Shown piece by piece: positions 41,943 to 52,025 of a stretch of DNA of 64,000 nt. Source of the DNA: Azorinus chamasolen (lineage: Eukaryota > Mollusca > Bivalvia > Cardiida > Solecurtidae); the NCBI GenBank assembly GCA_963576725.1, contig OY755237.1, forward strand, positions 52,605,674 through 52,669,673, given 5' to 3'. Below the pieces are notes generated by a model. It saw nothing but the letters and a program-made list of their open reading frames with translations, ran no database searches and was not told where the DNA came from. The translations under genes were made by a program, and so were the position numbers. Each line of letters begins with the position of its first letter. Within the stretch, counting starts at the first letter, position 1.

Positions 41943-42146
41943 CAGTAAAACTCCTCTAAACCGGAATTCCAGTAGAGACGGATTTAGATACTTTTATGCA
42001 GGTGGCTGCTTCATGCAAGTTGAAAGTCATGCAGAAGGATCCTAGAGGAGCTTTCTGCATGACTTGCACCCTGCATTAACCTGCCACCTGTCTTCTAGAC
42101 CGATATTCATACTAAATTGAACATCCGGTTTAGAGGAGTTTTACTG
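41943..42146. mobile_element. Family D MITE, complete
   Basis: CAGTAAAACTCCTCTAAACC start and its mirror at the end, flanked by TA at 41941-41942 and 42147-42148. The inner hairpin runs GGTGGCTGCTTCATGCAAG to its mirror. Near-perfect termini suggest fairly recent movement. Confidence 0.88.
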
Positions 42147-42159
42147 TACATGTATTCAG

Positions 42160-42380
42160 ATACTAAAACCATCATTTCTTCACCAAACTTTATGTTGTGA
42201 CCACTCTTTAGAATTGTCTCGAAGGAGCCATCTGATGATGATCTGCTGTGTTTGCTTATGATATGATAAAGATTCTACAGTTTCTGCCACATCCAAAACT
42301 TCATGTGTCCATTTGATATTATAATTACCATTCCTAATATAATTATTTCTTACATGAATATTTCATGGAGTAAAGGGCTT
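42160..42380. mobile_element. Chimera of family C left arm and family B right arm
   Basis: TTCTTCACCAAACTTTATG and TTTAGAATTGTCTCGAAG continue directly into GAGCCATCTGATGATGATC and CTGCTGTGTTTGC. The element ends ATGGAGTAAAGGG. Confidence 0.75.
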
Positions 42381-42474
42381 AAGTTATGAATATTGGTACC
42401 AAATTGACTTATTCGGCTTTGAAAGCCCTTTGAGAAAGCAGTTTTAGTGTCTGCATACTTAACATAAATAAAAA

Positions 42475-43030
42475 ATTTGGTAATAAGAGTAATACCTGTA
42501 ATTTCCATTCTTAGAGTAATAAGGGTAATACCTGCTATTTCCATACTAAGGGTAATAAGGGTAATACCTGACATTTCCATACTTAGGGTAATAAGGGTAA
42601 TACCTGATATTTCCATACTTAGGGTAATACCTGATATTTCCATACTAAGGGTAATACCTAATATTTCCATAACTTAAGGTAATTAGGGTAATACCTGATA
42701 TTTCCATACTAAGGGTAATACCTGATATTTCCATAACTTAGGGTAATTAGGGTAATACCTGATATTTCCATACTAAGGGTACTACCTGATATTTCCATAC
42801 TAAGGGTAATGCCTCATATTTCCAAATTAAGGGTAATAAGGGTAATATAATCCATACTAAGGGTAATACCTGATATTTCCATACTTAGAGTAATTAGATT
42901 AATACCTGATATTTCCATAATAAAGATAATACCTGATATTTCCATACTAAGGGTAATACCTGATATTTCCATACTATGGGTAATATTATTACCCTGATAT
43001 TTCCATACTAGGGGTAGTGAGGGTAGTACC
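42475..43030. repeat. About 27-bp minisatellite upstream of exon 19
   Basis: About 18-20 units of TAAGGGTAATACCTGATATT and TCCATAC with indels. It ends about 30 bases before the exon 19 acceptor. Confidence 0.9.
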
Positions 43031-43059
43031 TGATATTTCTGTACTCATTCTCATTTCAG

Positions 43060-43166
43060 ATATCAACCCCAATTTTTTCGTGTTGAATGCTGATGATGGT
43101 AGAATTACACTTCAGGGCAAATTGGATGCAGAAACTGGTCCTGCGTCTTTCAACTTTACAGTGGAG
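43060..43166 (+). CDS. Exon 19: cassette 3, exon 3 (cadherin repeat 2 core)
   Basis: The acceptor TCTCATTTCAG ends at 43059 and the donor GTATGA starts at 43167. The exon is 107 bases, phases 1-0. FFVLNADDGRITLQGKLDAE fits the cadherin F-x-I-D-x-x-T-G-x-I-x-T strand and loop, then FNFTVE leads into AEDGAPSP of exon 20. It is the smallest exon, enclosed between two unrelated tandem arrays. Confidence 0.92.
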
Positions 43167-43192
43167 GTATGAACTCTGGAATAACTTTTTTT

Positions 43193-43350
43193 CCTGAGTT
43201 GTAGGTAGGATAAGAACTGATCTAGAGGTTGTACATCAGTTTGCCTGAGTTGTAGGTAGGATGAGAACTGATCTAGAGGTTAAACATCAGTTTGCCTGAG
43301 TTGTAGGTAGGATGAGAACTGATCTAGAGGTTGTACATCAGTTTGCCTGA
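43193..43350. repeat. 51-bp tandem repeat after exon 19
   Basis: Just over three units of GCCTGAGTTGTAGGTAGGAT, GAGAACTGATCTAGAGG and TTGTACATCAGTTT. It starts 27 bases after the exon 19 end. Confidence 0.9.
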
Positions 43351-43614
43351 GTCTCCAGGAGAGTTCATTCTCAAGCATCTGATTGCTCAGATTTGGATCA
43401 AGCACTCAAAATCTGACCAATCATAAACTTGTTAATGAACTCAAGACTCCGAGGTTTTCTAACCTTGTAGCCTGATCTATCAAATCTTCTATTTCTCAGC
43501 CGAATCTTTCTTATTGGAGGTCATTACAATTGCCTGAGAGAGGTAGTTATAATGAATTCCGACTAGATAGGATTTTGCTGAAAAATATGGAAAGTGTTTT
43601 ATCAGTATTCATAT

Positions 43615-43772
43615 AACCCATTCCTCCATAGGCTATTTTTAGACCCAGCCTCTTTGAATGAATCTACCCAAAAGGAGCATTTACTAGAGAAAAGTAAAAT
43701 TTTAGAATATTGTAGTTTGAAACCATTGTGATAAATAGTTTCAAGAAGTGATTATTACAGAGGCGTAGAAAC
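43615..43772. mobile_element. Family A MITE, copy 14, centre deleted
   Basis: TAACCCATTCCTCCATAGG start; TGTGATAAATAG joins TTTCAAGAAGTG directly, with the palindrome lost. Confidence 0.75.
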
Positions 43773-43929
43773 TTCATAGGTAAGTAGATCTCATTTTGGA
43801 GAAGGCCCCTACATAAGAACCATAACTCTTGATTTCAAAATGTTGGAGTTACAGTCCTTTATTTTTTTCGGTGGACAAGCACCAAATCAAACATTATCTT
43901 TCCTTCATATAAACACTTTCACACCTTCT

Positions 43930-44075
43930 CTGTTTGCTTAAGAAATTTTTATTAAAGTATCCATCAAAAAGTGGCCATCAAAAAGAGGTCTAATTATGAG
44001 TCTGTAAGGTAGGTGGTAGCTTAATGCAGGTCAAAAGTAATGCAGAAAGTTCCTATAGGAATTTATTGTCTGTTT
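43930..44075. mobile_element. Family D MITE, left part
   Basis: GTATCCATCAAAAAG, GAGGTCTAATTATGAG and AGGTGGTAGCTTAATGCAGG, then AGTTCCTATAGGAATTTATT. It ends right at the exon 20 acceptor region. Confidence 0.6.
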
Positions 44076-44078
44076 TAG

Positions 44079-44304
44079 GCAGAAGATGGAGCCCCCTCTC
44101 CCTTGACAGACAGCACACAAGTGATGATCAATCTGTTAGATGTAAATGACAATGCCCCAGTGTGTACATACACTCAGATGGAGGCAACGTTACAGCTGAC
44201 AGACAAAGTTGGTACCGTGGTACAAACATTGTCCTGCATTGATAGTGATGTATCTCCTCAGTACAACCTAATAGGGTTCCGACTCAAAGACACCACTCAA
44301 CAAG
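44079..44304 (+). CDS. Exon 20: cassette 3, exon 4 (cadherin boundary)
   Basis: The acceptor TCTGTTTTAG ends at 44078 and the donor GTATTA starts at 44305. The exon is 226 bases, phases 0-1. AEDGAPSPLTDSTQVMINLL and DVNDNAPVC form a full cadherin D-x-N-D-N-x-P linker, with Cys after Val. Repeat 3 begins with a strand ending LSCIDSD. The donor GTATTA is weak, and intron 20 behind it is the longest in the window (7.5 kb). Confidence 0.93.
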
Positions 44305-44334
44305 GTATTAACTAGAGGACCAGATAAGATGTAT

Positions 44335-44530
44335 AATTTAAAAAATTTAGTGAATAACTTCTGTATTTCTCCATCAATTCCTATGTTGTGACCACTCTTT
44401 AGAATCGTCTCGAAGAGCCAAACCGTATTTTGTGACCACTCTTTAGAACCTTCTCTTCGCAGCAATTCTAAAGATTGGTCACGATATAGGGTTTGTCGGA
44501 GAAATGACAATTTTAGTAAATGCACATGCA
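44335..44530. mobile_element. Family C MITE with doubled left arm
   Basis: Two left arms (44367-44415, 44416-44450) share one right arm ending GGGTTTGTCGGAGAAATG. Confidence 0.72.
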
Positions 44531-44551
44531 CCTTTATCCATTGCTTTGATT

Positions 44552-44778
44552 AAACCTTTCCTCCTTAGGCTATTTTTAGACCCAACCTCTTTGAATGAAT
44601 CTACCCAAAAGGAGCATTTACTAGAGAAAAGTAAAATTTTAGAATTTTGCAGTTTGAAACCATTGTGATAAATAGAGCATTTGCTCCTATAGGAGCAAAT
44701 GCTCTATTTATCACAATGGTTTCAAGAAGTGGTTATTACAGAGGCGTAGAAAGGCGTATTTATGGAGGAAAGGGTTAA
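44552..44778. mobile_element. Family A MITE, copy 15
   Basis: TTAAACCTTTCCTCCTTAGG start, perfect centre CTATAGGAGCAAATGCTC, GGAGGAAAGGGTTAA end. Confidence 0.88.
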
Positions 44779-44817
44779 CCCATTATCCCATATAGACAAC
44801 ATTTAACCTCTCATATA

Positions 44818-45836
44818 CAGTCAAACACTGTTAGCTCGAATTCGGTTAGGTCGATTTACCGGTTAGCTCGAACCTACTTCGTTGGTCCCGACAGTTTCCT
44901 TATAAATTTCTATGTAACACAGTATCGTTACCTCATTATTTTTAGCTCAAAATTTTGGTTCGCTCAAAGTAAAGTTTGAGTCCAGTGTGCACATTTCTCT
45001 TTACTTTTTATCCTGTTACCTCAGCTTACTGTCTCGCCTGATCAGACTATACACAGCAATATGTGTGAAACTCTGCTCACCGTGGCAGCCTTTGAAGCTG
45101 CCCGTGAGTGACATTTAACATGCTGCTCGTGTTGTCTATAATAATCCGCTAATACCCTATGCACACCATAAGTGTCTGTTTGTTTGTTTCCTGATCTGAG
45201 AAAACTTCGGGAGCAGTTTTCGTGTCAATGATGAGTGAAGATGACCAAGCGATTGATTTGCTTTATGAACGACAGTAGCAAGTGTGTCTCCATAATTCTT
45301 TAATGATTCAACAGTGACAAACTCATAGGTGTGTGTAAATAGTGTTTTATGCATAAAACGCTTATTAGCACTGCCGCTGACAGCGATTACGCATACATAA
45401 ATGCACGTGTTCTAGTCTACAGTGTGTTTTTGTGTGTATAAAAGACAAGTGACACAGTCTAAGCTACAAACGGAGGTGTATCCATCATGGCAGTGTAAAT
45501 ATTTTGTTGTTACTTTCGGTTTTATGTTTTGCTTGTTGGTTATATTATGATTGATGTGTGATTTATTCTGCTTCATTTGAAACTTTTATGTCATGAATAT
45601 TCCTGTCTGTTTTGTGTTCATGTTACCAAACATAGCACCCACTGGATCTAATAGAGTAATTACCAGCATAGGTGTCACGGAGAATATCTTCATACTGCAT
45701 ACGCATGAATTACATGTACTTCGATAACACAAACGGATTTTGACAAGCTTATGCATAAATACCGATACATTGAACTTCGGTTACGTTGAACTAATTATCT
45801 TGGTCCCTTGAACTTCGAGGTAATGGTATTTGACTG
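44818..45836. mobile_element. Tigger-like non-autonomous element
   Basis: Read inward the ends are CAGTCAAACACTGTTAGCTC and CAGTCAAATACCATTACCTC, flanked by TA. Inner motifs GTTAGCTCGAA and TTGAACTTCG recur near both ends. 1019 bases, no transposase. Confidence 0.82.
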
Positions 45837-46486
45837 TAAATGCCTTTAATGCCTTTGAAAACTGAGTAGACCTAGATCATACAGCTTCGATAGAGGACAT
45901 CTGATTAGGGATGCTCTGTTTGCTTATGATATAAATACAGTAAAACTTATTTATAACGAACTCTGATAAAGCGAATATCCGCTTATAGCGAACTAAATTT
46001 CGTTCCCCGGCCGATATCTTTATTAATTCTATACAGACTTCAATGTTTAGTACGAAGTTGGTTAGAGCGAATTTTCGCTTATGGCGAACTGATTTTCCAG
46101 TACCTTTATTCACAAAACACTTTAAAATTCCTGCGTTAAAGCGAAGTGTAACCTTGCTACTGTCTTCAATCACCTGTGTATGTCGCACGATTAACACCAT
46201 GTCGCATAGGTGTTAAAACACACTAGCGTTGAGTGAACTGTGAATTGATCCGTAAACACGTATTCTTCACGGTGGTACGGTATAATTAACATTGTGTACA
46301 TGTAGTGGTCAGGTATAATTAAATACCGTTAGCCGCGGGGGCATACATGCACTTAGCAAAACATCGTTAAGATATGATGCTCGTTTTTTCTTTTCAAAAT
46401 AAATACTTGATGTCTTCTCAGGATTTTGGTTTTGTTATTCCCTCCCTGTTCGCATATTAGTTTTGTATGCTGTGTGATACGGATAC

Positions 46487-47494
46487 ATGTGTACAATGGA
46501 GACCCCACCAAAAAAACGGAAAGCAATTTCTTTGGATACAAAGTATCAGATAATAAAATGTGTTGAGGACAGTGGAAAATCGAAAAAAGATATTGCTGCT
46601 GATTTTGAAATATTGCCAAATACGCTGAGCACTATCTTGAAAAAAAAGGATGAAATTATAAAATCATACGAAACGTCCAGCATTTCTCCGGCGCGTAAGA
46701 GGCAAAGGCACTCGTCTAATCCTGACGTTGACAAAGCCATGTTCGAGTGGTTTAAGGAACAAAGATCCCAAAACGTTCCTATTAGCGGACCTTTACTTCT
46801 CCGGCAGTCAGAGAAAATGGCCAAAAAGCTAGGGAATGATGATTTTAAGCCCACAGTGGGCTGGCTTGATCGATTCAAGTGCCGCTATGGAATTGTGTGT
46901 AGAACTATAAGTGGAGAAAGTTCTGTGGTCAATCCAGAAGTCGAACAAGACTGGCTTAATTTAAAATTACCAACCCTTTTAAAAGAGTACAAACCAAGTG
47001 ACATTTTTAATGTTGATGAAACCGAAACCGGTCTGTTTTACAAAGCTATGCCAACAAAAACTCTGCAGTTAAAAGGTGAGAGTTGCCATGGTGGTAAACA
47101 CTGTAAGGACAGATTAACAGCCCTCTTAGGTTCCAATATGGATGGCACCGAAAAACTTAAACCTCTGGTTATTGGAAAATTTCAAAACCCAAGGTGTTTT
47201 AAAGGAGTTAAATCCCTGCCAGTACATTACAGATGGAACAAGAAAGCCTGGATGACTTCTGCGATCTTTGTTGATTGGCTAAGACTCATTGACAAAAAAT
47301 TCAAGCGTGAAAAACGCAAAGTTCTTATCCTTATGGATAATTGCGGCGCTCATCCCCATCTTGATAACCTGGAAGCTGTTAAAATTGCATTTTTGCCTCC
47401 GAACACCACTAGCAAGCTTCAGCCCATGGATCAGGGAATCATTTACAATGTTAAAGTAAAGTACAGACAGGAGCTGATCGACTACAAACTACAG
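46487..47494 (+). CDS. Tigger transposase, exon 1
   Basis: Two in-frame ATGs exist (46487 and 46496); the second begins METPPKKRK and is about equally plausible. It encodes a pogo/Tigger transposase: a CENP-B-type N-terminal helix-turn-helix (about residues 12-60, KYQIIKCVEDSGKSKKDIA), a second CENP-B-type DNA-binding domain (about 75-145, SGPLLLRQSEKMAKKL, GWLDRFKCRYGI) and a DDE domain. The catalytic Asp are D177 in FNVDET, D284 in LILMDNCGAHP and D315 in QPMDQG, giving DD30D spacing. The exon ends in phase 0 at a GTAAGC donor; without splicing the frame would stop at 47629 and lose the C-terminal part. No stop or frameshift was seen. Confidence 0.92.
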
Positions 47495-48047
47495 GTAAGC
47501 ATACAGTTAAAAATCTATTCTCCGTATCACACGGTAGAAATTGTCGTGTGCTCATTCTTTCAGCTGACAAAATTTAAATTAGTCTGCATCCAGATTAAAC
47601 GCAGAATTGACAAAATCTGTTTTAGATAAGGCAACGGGAAACATAATGTGTGATCTGGGATAACTTGTCTTACACGTGGTAGATCGTCATTTTATAACTG
47701 TGTAGCTTATTTGAGAATTTAAGCAGACGACAATTTCAACCCAAAACACTGAGTGAATGAATGAATGAATGTTAACCCTTTCCACGTCATATAAATCTTA
47801 TCTACTTTGCCCGTTACATCATGCATAATGTTCGTATTCATAAAATGTCGCCTGCAGCAATTTTAAAATGTTTGAACAGATATGAAAAGACTGGACAACA
47901 GTTTTGATCCTAATCAGACACCGATTTCCTTGGCATCTGATATGGGTCCAATCTGTCAAGAAATGTCATTCACAGGGGGATGTAGGGTTGTAAACATGAA
48001 TATAATTACGTCAACTCGAGCATAACGAAACCTCCGTATTTTTTCAG
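47495..48047 (+). other. Intron of the Tigger transposase
   Basis: Donor GTAAGC at 47495 and acceptor TTTTTTCAG ending 48047, 553 bases. It holds GAAT repeats (47753-47770) and a TTAACCCTTTCC palindromic element (about 47771-47990, GATCCTAATCAGACACC with mirror) similar to family B. Confidence 0.75.
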
Positions 48048-48593
48048 TGTCAGGAGAAGAAAGTAGAAGAAAACGTGCACGTGCTGAAAGCCATTCGTCT
48101 GCTGCACACATCATGGCAAGGCGTTTCTCCCCTTTGTATAAAAAACTGTTTCAAAAAAGCTGGATTTGTTCCGTCGATAACGGCGTCAGCACTTTACGAT
48201 GACGATGATGATTTCACTCTAGAGGAGGAATTACCTTTGTCTGCTCTTGCATCCCGGCTGCAGGAAACGGCATGTGACGTCACAGCAACAGAATATGTTA
48301 ATATTGACTCGAGCCTCATAGTGACAGAAATTCGATCGGACGGCGATATCATTTCAGCATTTTCCGCTAAAAATACTGTTGAATCTGATGACGATACAGA
48401 TGAGGAGTGTTTACCCGTGCCCACATACGCGGAGTCTTTGTCCGCTATAGACACTTTGCACCGGGCATTGGAGCAACAACCAAATACTCCAGAGGATTTT
48501 TTTAAAACGCTGACATGTATGAAACAATTTTTTGGCAAGTGTCAAGTCTCAGCGTGTGTCCAAAAGCAAATGACTGATTTTTTTCACAAATGA
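48048..48593 (+). CDS. Tigger transposase, exon 2
   Basis: The acceptor after TTTTTTCAG keeps the frame of exon 1, giving CQEKKVEENVHVLKAIR. It encodes the C-terminal part of Tigger-type proteins: VLKAIRLLHTSWQGVSPLCI, NCFKKAGF, then an acidic tail with YDDDDD and ESDDDTDEE. It ends at TGA 48591-48593. Together with exon 1 it gives 517 residues, normal for Tigger transposases. AATAAAG at 48665 may serve as a poly(A) signal. Confidence 0.87.
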   Translation, partial: CQEKKVEENVHVLKAIRLLHTSWQGVSPLCIKNCFKKAGFVPSITASALYDDDDDFTLEEELPLSALASRLQETACDVTATEYVNIDSSLIVTEIRSDGDIISAFSAKNTVESDDDTDEECLPVPTYAESLSAIDTLHRALEQQPNTPEDFFKTLTCMKQFFGKCQVSACVQKQMTDFFHK

Positions 48594-48899
48594 GTAAGCT
48601 GTTTGATGTGTAATGTACATTTTGGGAATTATTCGTTTGTTTGTCTGAAGTACGGTACGTGTATAATAAAGTTTTGAACAGTCGTGTGCCAGAGTCATAA
48701 TTTATAGCGAACTTCGTACTATCAATATAGCGAATAATGTTTATAGCGAAGTAAATCCTCCAGTCCCTTGGAATTCGTTATAACCAAGTTTTACTGTATA
48801 AACCTGATGTCATGACAAAAAATTCTTTTGTTCATATTCCCATTATAGAACTTAATTAATATTCATGATATCATTATTTCTTTTCTGAATATTCCTGAA

Positions 48900-49045
48900 G
48901 TATTAGCCACACTACCAGTGAATTTGTGACTATGAATTTATGACTTACTATGCAGACAGATTGGGTTCAAAGGCAACTGTGTGTAACTCAGTGTCTCATC
49001 AGGATCCAATCTGTTTGGCACTCTGATGATATTTTTGAAATGAAA
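48900..49045. repeat. GGATCC-type palindromic repeat
   Basis: CAGACAGATTGGGTTCAAAG with mirror CAGGATCCAATCTGTTTGGC and a centre of GTGTAACTCAGTGTC. Confidence 0.55.
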
Positions 49046-49114
49046 TAAAGGGAAAATGTGGCAGGCAAAAGTTTTTGCATATGAAAAATTACTCAGCGAT
49101 CTGAGAGTTCTTAC

Positions 49115-49215
49115 AGGTGGTTACAGCTTAATGAAGACTGAAATCAATGCAAAAAGCTCCCCTTTGGAACTTTCTGCATTGCTTTCATTCTGCATTAAGC
49201 AACAACCAGTGTACA
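49115..49215. mobile_element. Family D hairpin
   Basis: GTGGTTACAGCTTAATGAAG with mirror CATTCTGCATTAAGCAAC, arms about 35 bases. Confidence 0.65.
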
Positions 49216-49235
49216 AAATGCAAGAGAAGATCCGT

Positions 49236-49708
49236 GTAACCCTTTGCTCCATGAGTGCTCATGTCATAAGTAATGACATCAACTCTATTTAGTATTGTTA
49301 TAAATATCATAACGAATACAGGAATATTTAACCCTTTCCTCCATAGGCTATTTTTAGATCCATCCTCTTTGAATAAATCTACCCAAAAGGAGCATTAACT
49401 AGAGAAAAGGATTTTTTTTTTAGAATTTGGAAGTTTTGAAACCATTGTGATAAATAGAGCTTTTGTTCCTATAGGAGCAAATGCTCTATTTATCAGAATG
49501 GTTTCAAAAGGTGATTTTTACAGAGGCATAGAAAGGCATATCTATGGAGGAAAGGGTTAATCAAGGCAGAAAGTGTAGATTCAAATCTTTGTTATATCTT
49601 TAGCAAACAGAGCAGACCCTGATCATACGACTCCCATAGGAGCCATCTGATCTTGGTCTACTCTGTTTGCTAATGTATAAAAAGGCGTTTATATGAAGGA
49701 ATGGGTTA
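49236..49708. mobile_element. Family B MITE split by a family A MITE
   Basis: TAACCCTTTGCTCCATGAG and AATACAGGAATATTTAA break at 49331 and resume at 49557 with TTAATCAAGGCAGAAAG. The palindrome is at 49602-49672 and the end is GAAGGAATGGGTTAA. Confidence 0.78.
49328..49560. mobile_element. Family A MITE, copy 16, nested in family B
   Basis: TTAACCCTTTCCTCCATAGG start, centre AGAGCTTTTGTTCC with mirror, GGAGGAAAGGGTTAA end; TTAA on both sides. Confidence 0.9.
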
Positions 49709-49794
49709 AAAAATTGTAAGGCCCACAGGAACATTTATTAGCGATAATAGAGTATGTTGCATCATCACACAGTTTTGGAACAATTATTTAATGT

Positions 49795-51560
49795 CTCCTA
49801 CAATGCTTCAAGTAGGAGCTGTCTTATCAGGGTCTGCTCTGTATGCTTATGAAAAACATAGACGTAATTCTACAGTTTCTGCATTGATAAAACTTCCATG
49901 TGCTCTTGATGCTTCTACAAAAAAATAGTGATTTAAAGATGCATTCTGTGCAAATTTCCGCAAATTTTGCGTTTCAAACTGACTTCAGAATCGGAACTAT
50001 GTACCTTAACACTAAATTAAACAATAAACAGTACAGTTAGTAAATGGTTGTTTGTGTCGAAAAATTTAGAAAAATGGACTGCTTCGGAAACCAACGGAAC
50101 AGCGTTCGCCATTGGCCGGAATCTGTCGTAAGATTCAAATTCACATACCGGAAATAATCATTCGATGTATATGTAGGCCAACAACCAGTATCACCCATTG
50201 TATCCCCTTCTCCTGTATTACCATTCCCCTTAGCAAAATAATTATCATGAAAACAATTACTTTAAATGCAACAAGGAGCTTCCTTGAAGGAATAGTGAGA
50301 AAAAATATTTTTCTAACGGAAAATAACACTTTAAGTAAACAAATAACCCAACAATTGAACCAAATGCCGGTTCTTTTAACTCACTCAATGCTGCAAATGC
50401 AGCCTCCATGTTTCCTATATTGCTGTTCCTATGACATCATAATCTCCCACTCAAAGGTGTTTGAGCACAATTGGGTCAAATACATACTGCACAAGAAAGG
50501 TTAAGTCCCAGCCATTCAGTACACCTAAAAAACATTTTGAGTCATGTTGAACTATGTATTAATCGAAATCATTTTCAAAAGCACCATGAACAAAATAAGA
50601 CAGAATTATCAGCCTTATAAATTCAAATGTTATTTTACAAAAAGTGTTAACTGAGAATTGATTTTAAAAAATACTTTGAAATATACAGATTATAATCAGC
50701 TAAACAGATAACACTCAAAATTGAAGAAATACCAACATATTTACAATTAAGATGTGTACTGTGGCATTTTATTCAGTACAGAAATGCATTTATGCCGTCT
50801 GATAACAGACTCCTCTGTACAAAATTTGACGTGGGTCATGTTCATAACATGAACCCTAAGTTTTGCTGAACAGTATACTTGTGACGTGTTATTTGCTTGG
50901 TCATGTAATAAGGACCTGCCTGAACGTTTCCGCGGCATCTGTCAATTTTTTAAGCTTTGAAAAACGGATTATTTTGGGGAAATATTGTTAGAAAAATGGT
51001 GTCACGTGATGAGAATGTTTATATTTTTGTTGAAAATAATATTTTTCTGTAAAGTTTCATTCAAATTACCTGTTTTCCCCTAATCTTTTCGGCTCTGTGT
51101 CTAAAAGTGTTTTATTTACAATTAGAAAACACTTTGACCGATGATGTAGAGATGTCGCACGCGCCAGATCAAGCGCTTTTGTGATGCGGACGGAATAATA
51201 GGAAAGAACGGAAATATAGGAATCGAGGATACATGTGATAACAACCAAATTAATATTCAAAGCAGTGTCTGAAATAGAATCGGAGTCATTCAAAACTTGG
51301 CCGAAGATGTCCGCTGATTTCCGTACAAAATCACCGTTTCTGAAAAGTAGGGTCCTTTTAAAGAATTTAGCAGTATTTGGATAGTGATCATATTTAGCTG
51401 AACAAATATATCTTGTCGGGTAATGGGTTATAAGCATTGTTTTTTCTTTGTATGTATACCGGTACATGTGCAGCTTCTGATGTTGATTGATTTATATAAA
51501 AAATGCACATAATACATCTTTAATATTCATGCAGTCATTATTTCTGAGGTGAATATTCAG
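49795..51560. mobile_element. Family B MITE split by a TTAA element
   Basis: GTAGGAGCTGTCTTATCAGG, GCTCTGTATGCTTATG and CTACAGTTTCTGC lie left of 49936. AATATTCATGCAGTCATTAT lies right of 51520. Confidence 0.65.
49937..51519. mobile_element. TTAA-flanked non-autonomous element
   Basis: Ends read inward AGATGCATTCTGTGCA and AGATGTATTATGTGCA (14 of 16 match), flanked by TTAA at 49933-49936 and 51520-51523. The ends differ from families A and B. Frames of 130-133 codons inside have no recognisable domain. The TTAA target allows piggyBac or Kolobok; the class is not settled. Confidence 0.72.
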
Positions 51561-51571
51561 CAGCGAAAGTA

Positions 51572-51767
51572 CAGTAAAACCCCTCTAAACCGGAATTCAC
51601 GTAGAGAATAATGTAGATACTATAAGACAGGTGGCTGCTTAATGCAGGGTGAAGGTCACGCAGAAAGCTCCTCCCTGACTTTCACCCTGCATTAAACTGA
51701 TTCCAGGTCCTGGCTCTAACACCGATATTTATACTAAATTAAATGTCTGCTTTAGAGAGATTTACTG
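51572..51767. mobile_element. Family D MITE before exon 21
   Basis: CAGTAAAACCCCTCTAAACC start with TA at 51570-51571, hairpin GCTTAATGCAGGGTGAAGG and mirror, end AGAGATTTACTG with TA. Confidence 0.85.
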
Positions 51768-51839
51768 TATTATCACATGACATGTTGATATAGCCATGTA
51801 TATTACATCCTAACTAGATATTTGATTTTTTTTTTTCAG

Positions 51840-51992
51840 TGTTCAATGTCAGTACCGTTGGCGTGGTTACTTTAAATACAGGCCTGGTAAGAGAGGTGAC
51901 GAGTTACGTGGTGGAGGTGGAGGTATACAACGAGGACAGCCCAAATGACCCAGGCTTAACTACCGTAGTAACAATTCAAGTATTTGTGAACA
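51840..51992 (+). CDS. Exon 21: cassette 3, exon 5 (cadherin repeat 3 end)
   Basis: A long T run with CAG ends at 51839 and the donor GTAAGG starts at 51993. The exon is 153 bases, phases 1-1, ending at residue 1261. VFNVSTVGVVTLNTGL and SYVVEVEVYNED followed by VVTIQVFVN fit the last half of a cadherin repeat. Family D MITEs end 72 bases before it and begin 33 bases after it. Confidence 0.92.
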
Positions 51993-52025
51993 GTAAGGCA
52001 ATACTTAAAGTCACCAAACTCTCTA

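Larger units (their letters stand above)
45938..48796 (+). mobile_element. Complete Tigger/pogo-type transposon
   Basis: The termini read inward CAGTAAAACTTATTTATAAC and CAGTAAAACTTGGTTATAAC, matching at 23 of the first 26 bases. TA lies on each side (45936-45937, 48797-48798). Subterminal TATAGCGAA motifs recur near both ends. It encloses a two-exon transposase with all three catalytic Asp. 2859 bases. Confidence 0.93.
44803..48905. mobile_element. Family B MITE split by two Tigger-type insertions
   Basis: The host pieces are 44803-44817 (TTAACCTCTCATATA), 45837-45937 (GCCTTTGAAAACTGAGTAGA, palindrome, CTCTGTTTGC) and 48797-48905 (CCTGATGTCATGAC and TTCCTGAAGTATTA). Removing both insertions and one TA each leaves a single B copy. 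Confidence 0.75.

Noticed and set aside
42350..42677. Open frames with Ile-rich repeats on both strands
   Set aside because: They are translations of the 27-bp array before exon 19.
50112..51467. Possible transposase frames (130 and 133 codons) in the TTAA element
   Set aside because: No recognisable transposase motif, opposite strands, and no catalytic triad; treated as non-coding.
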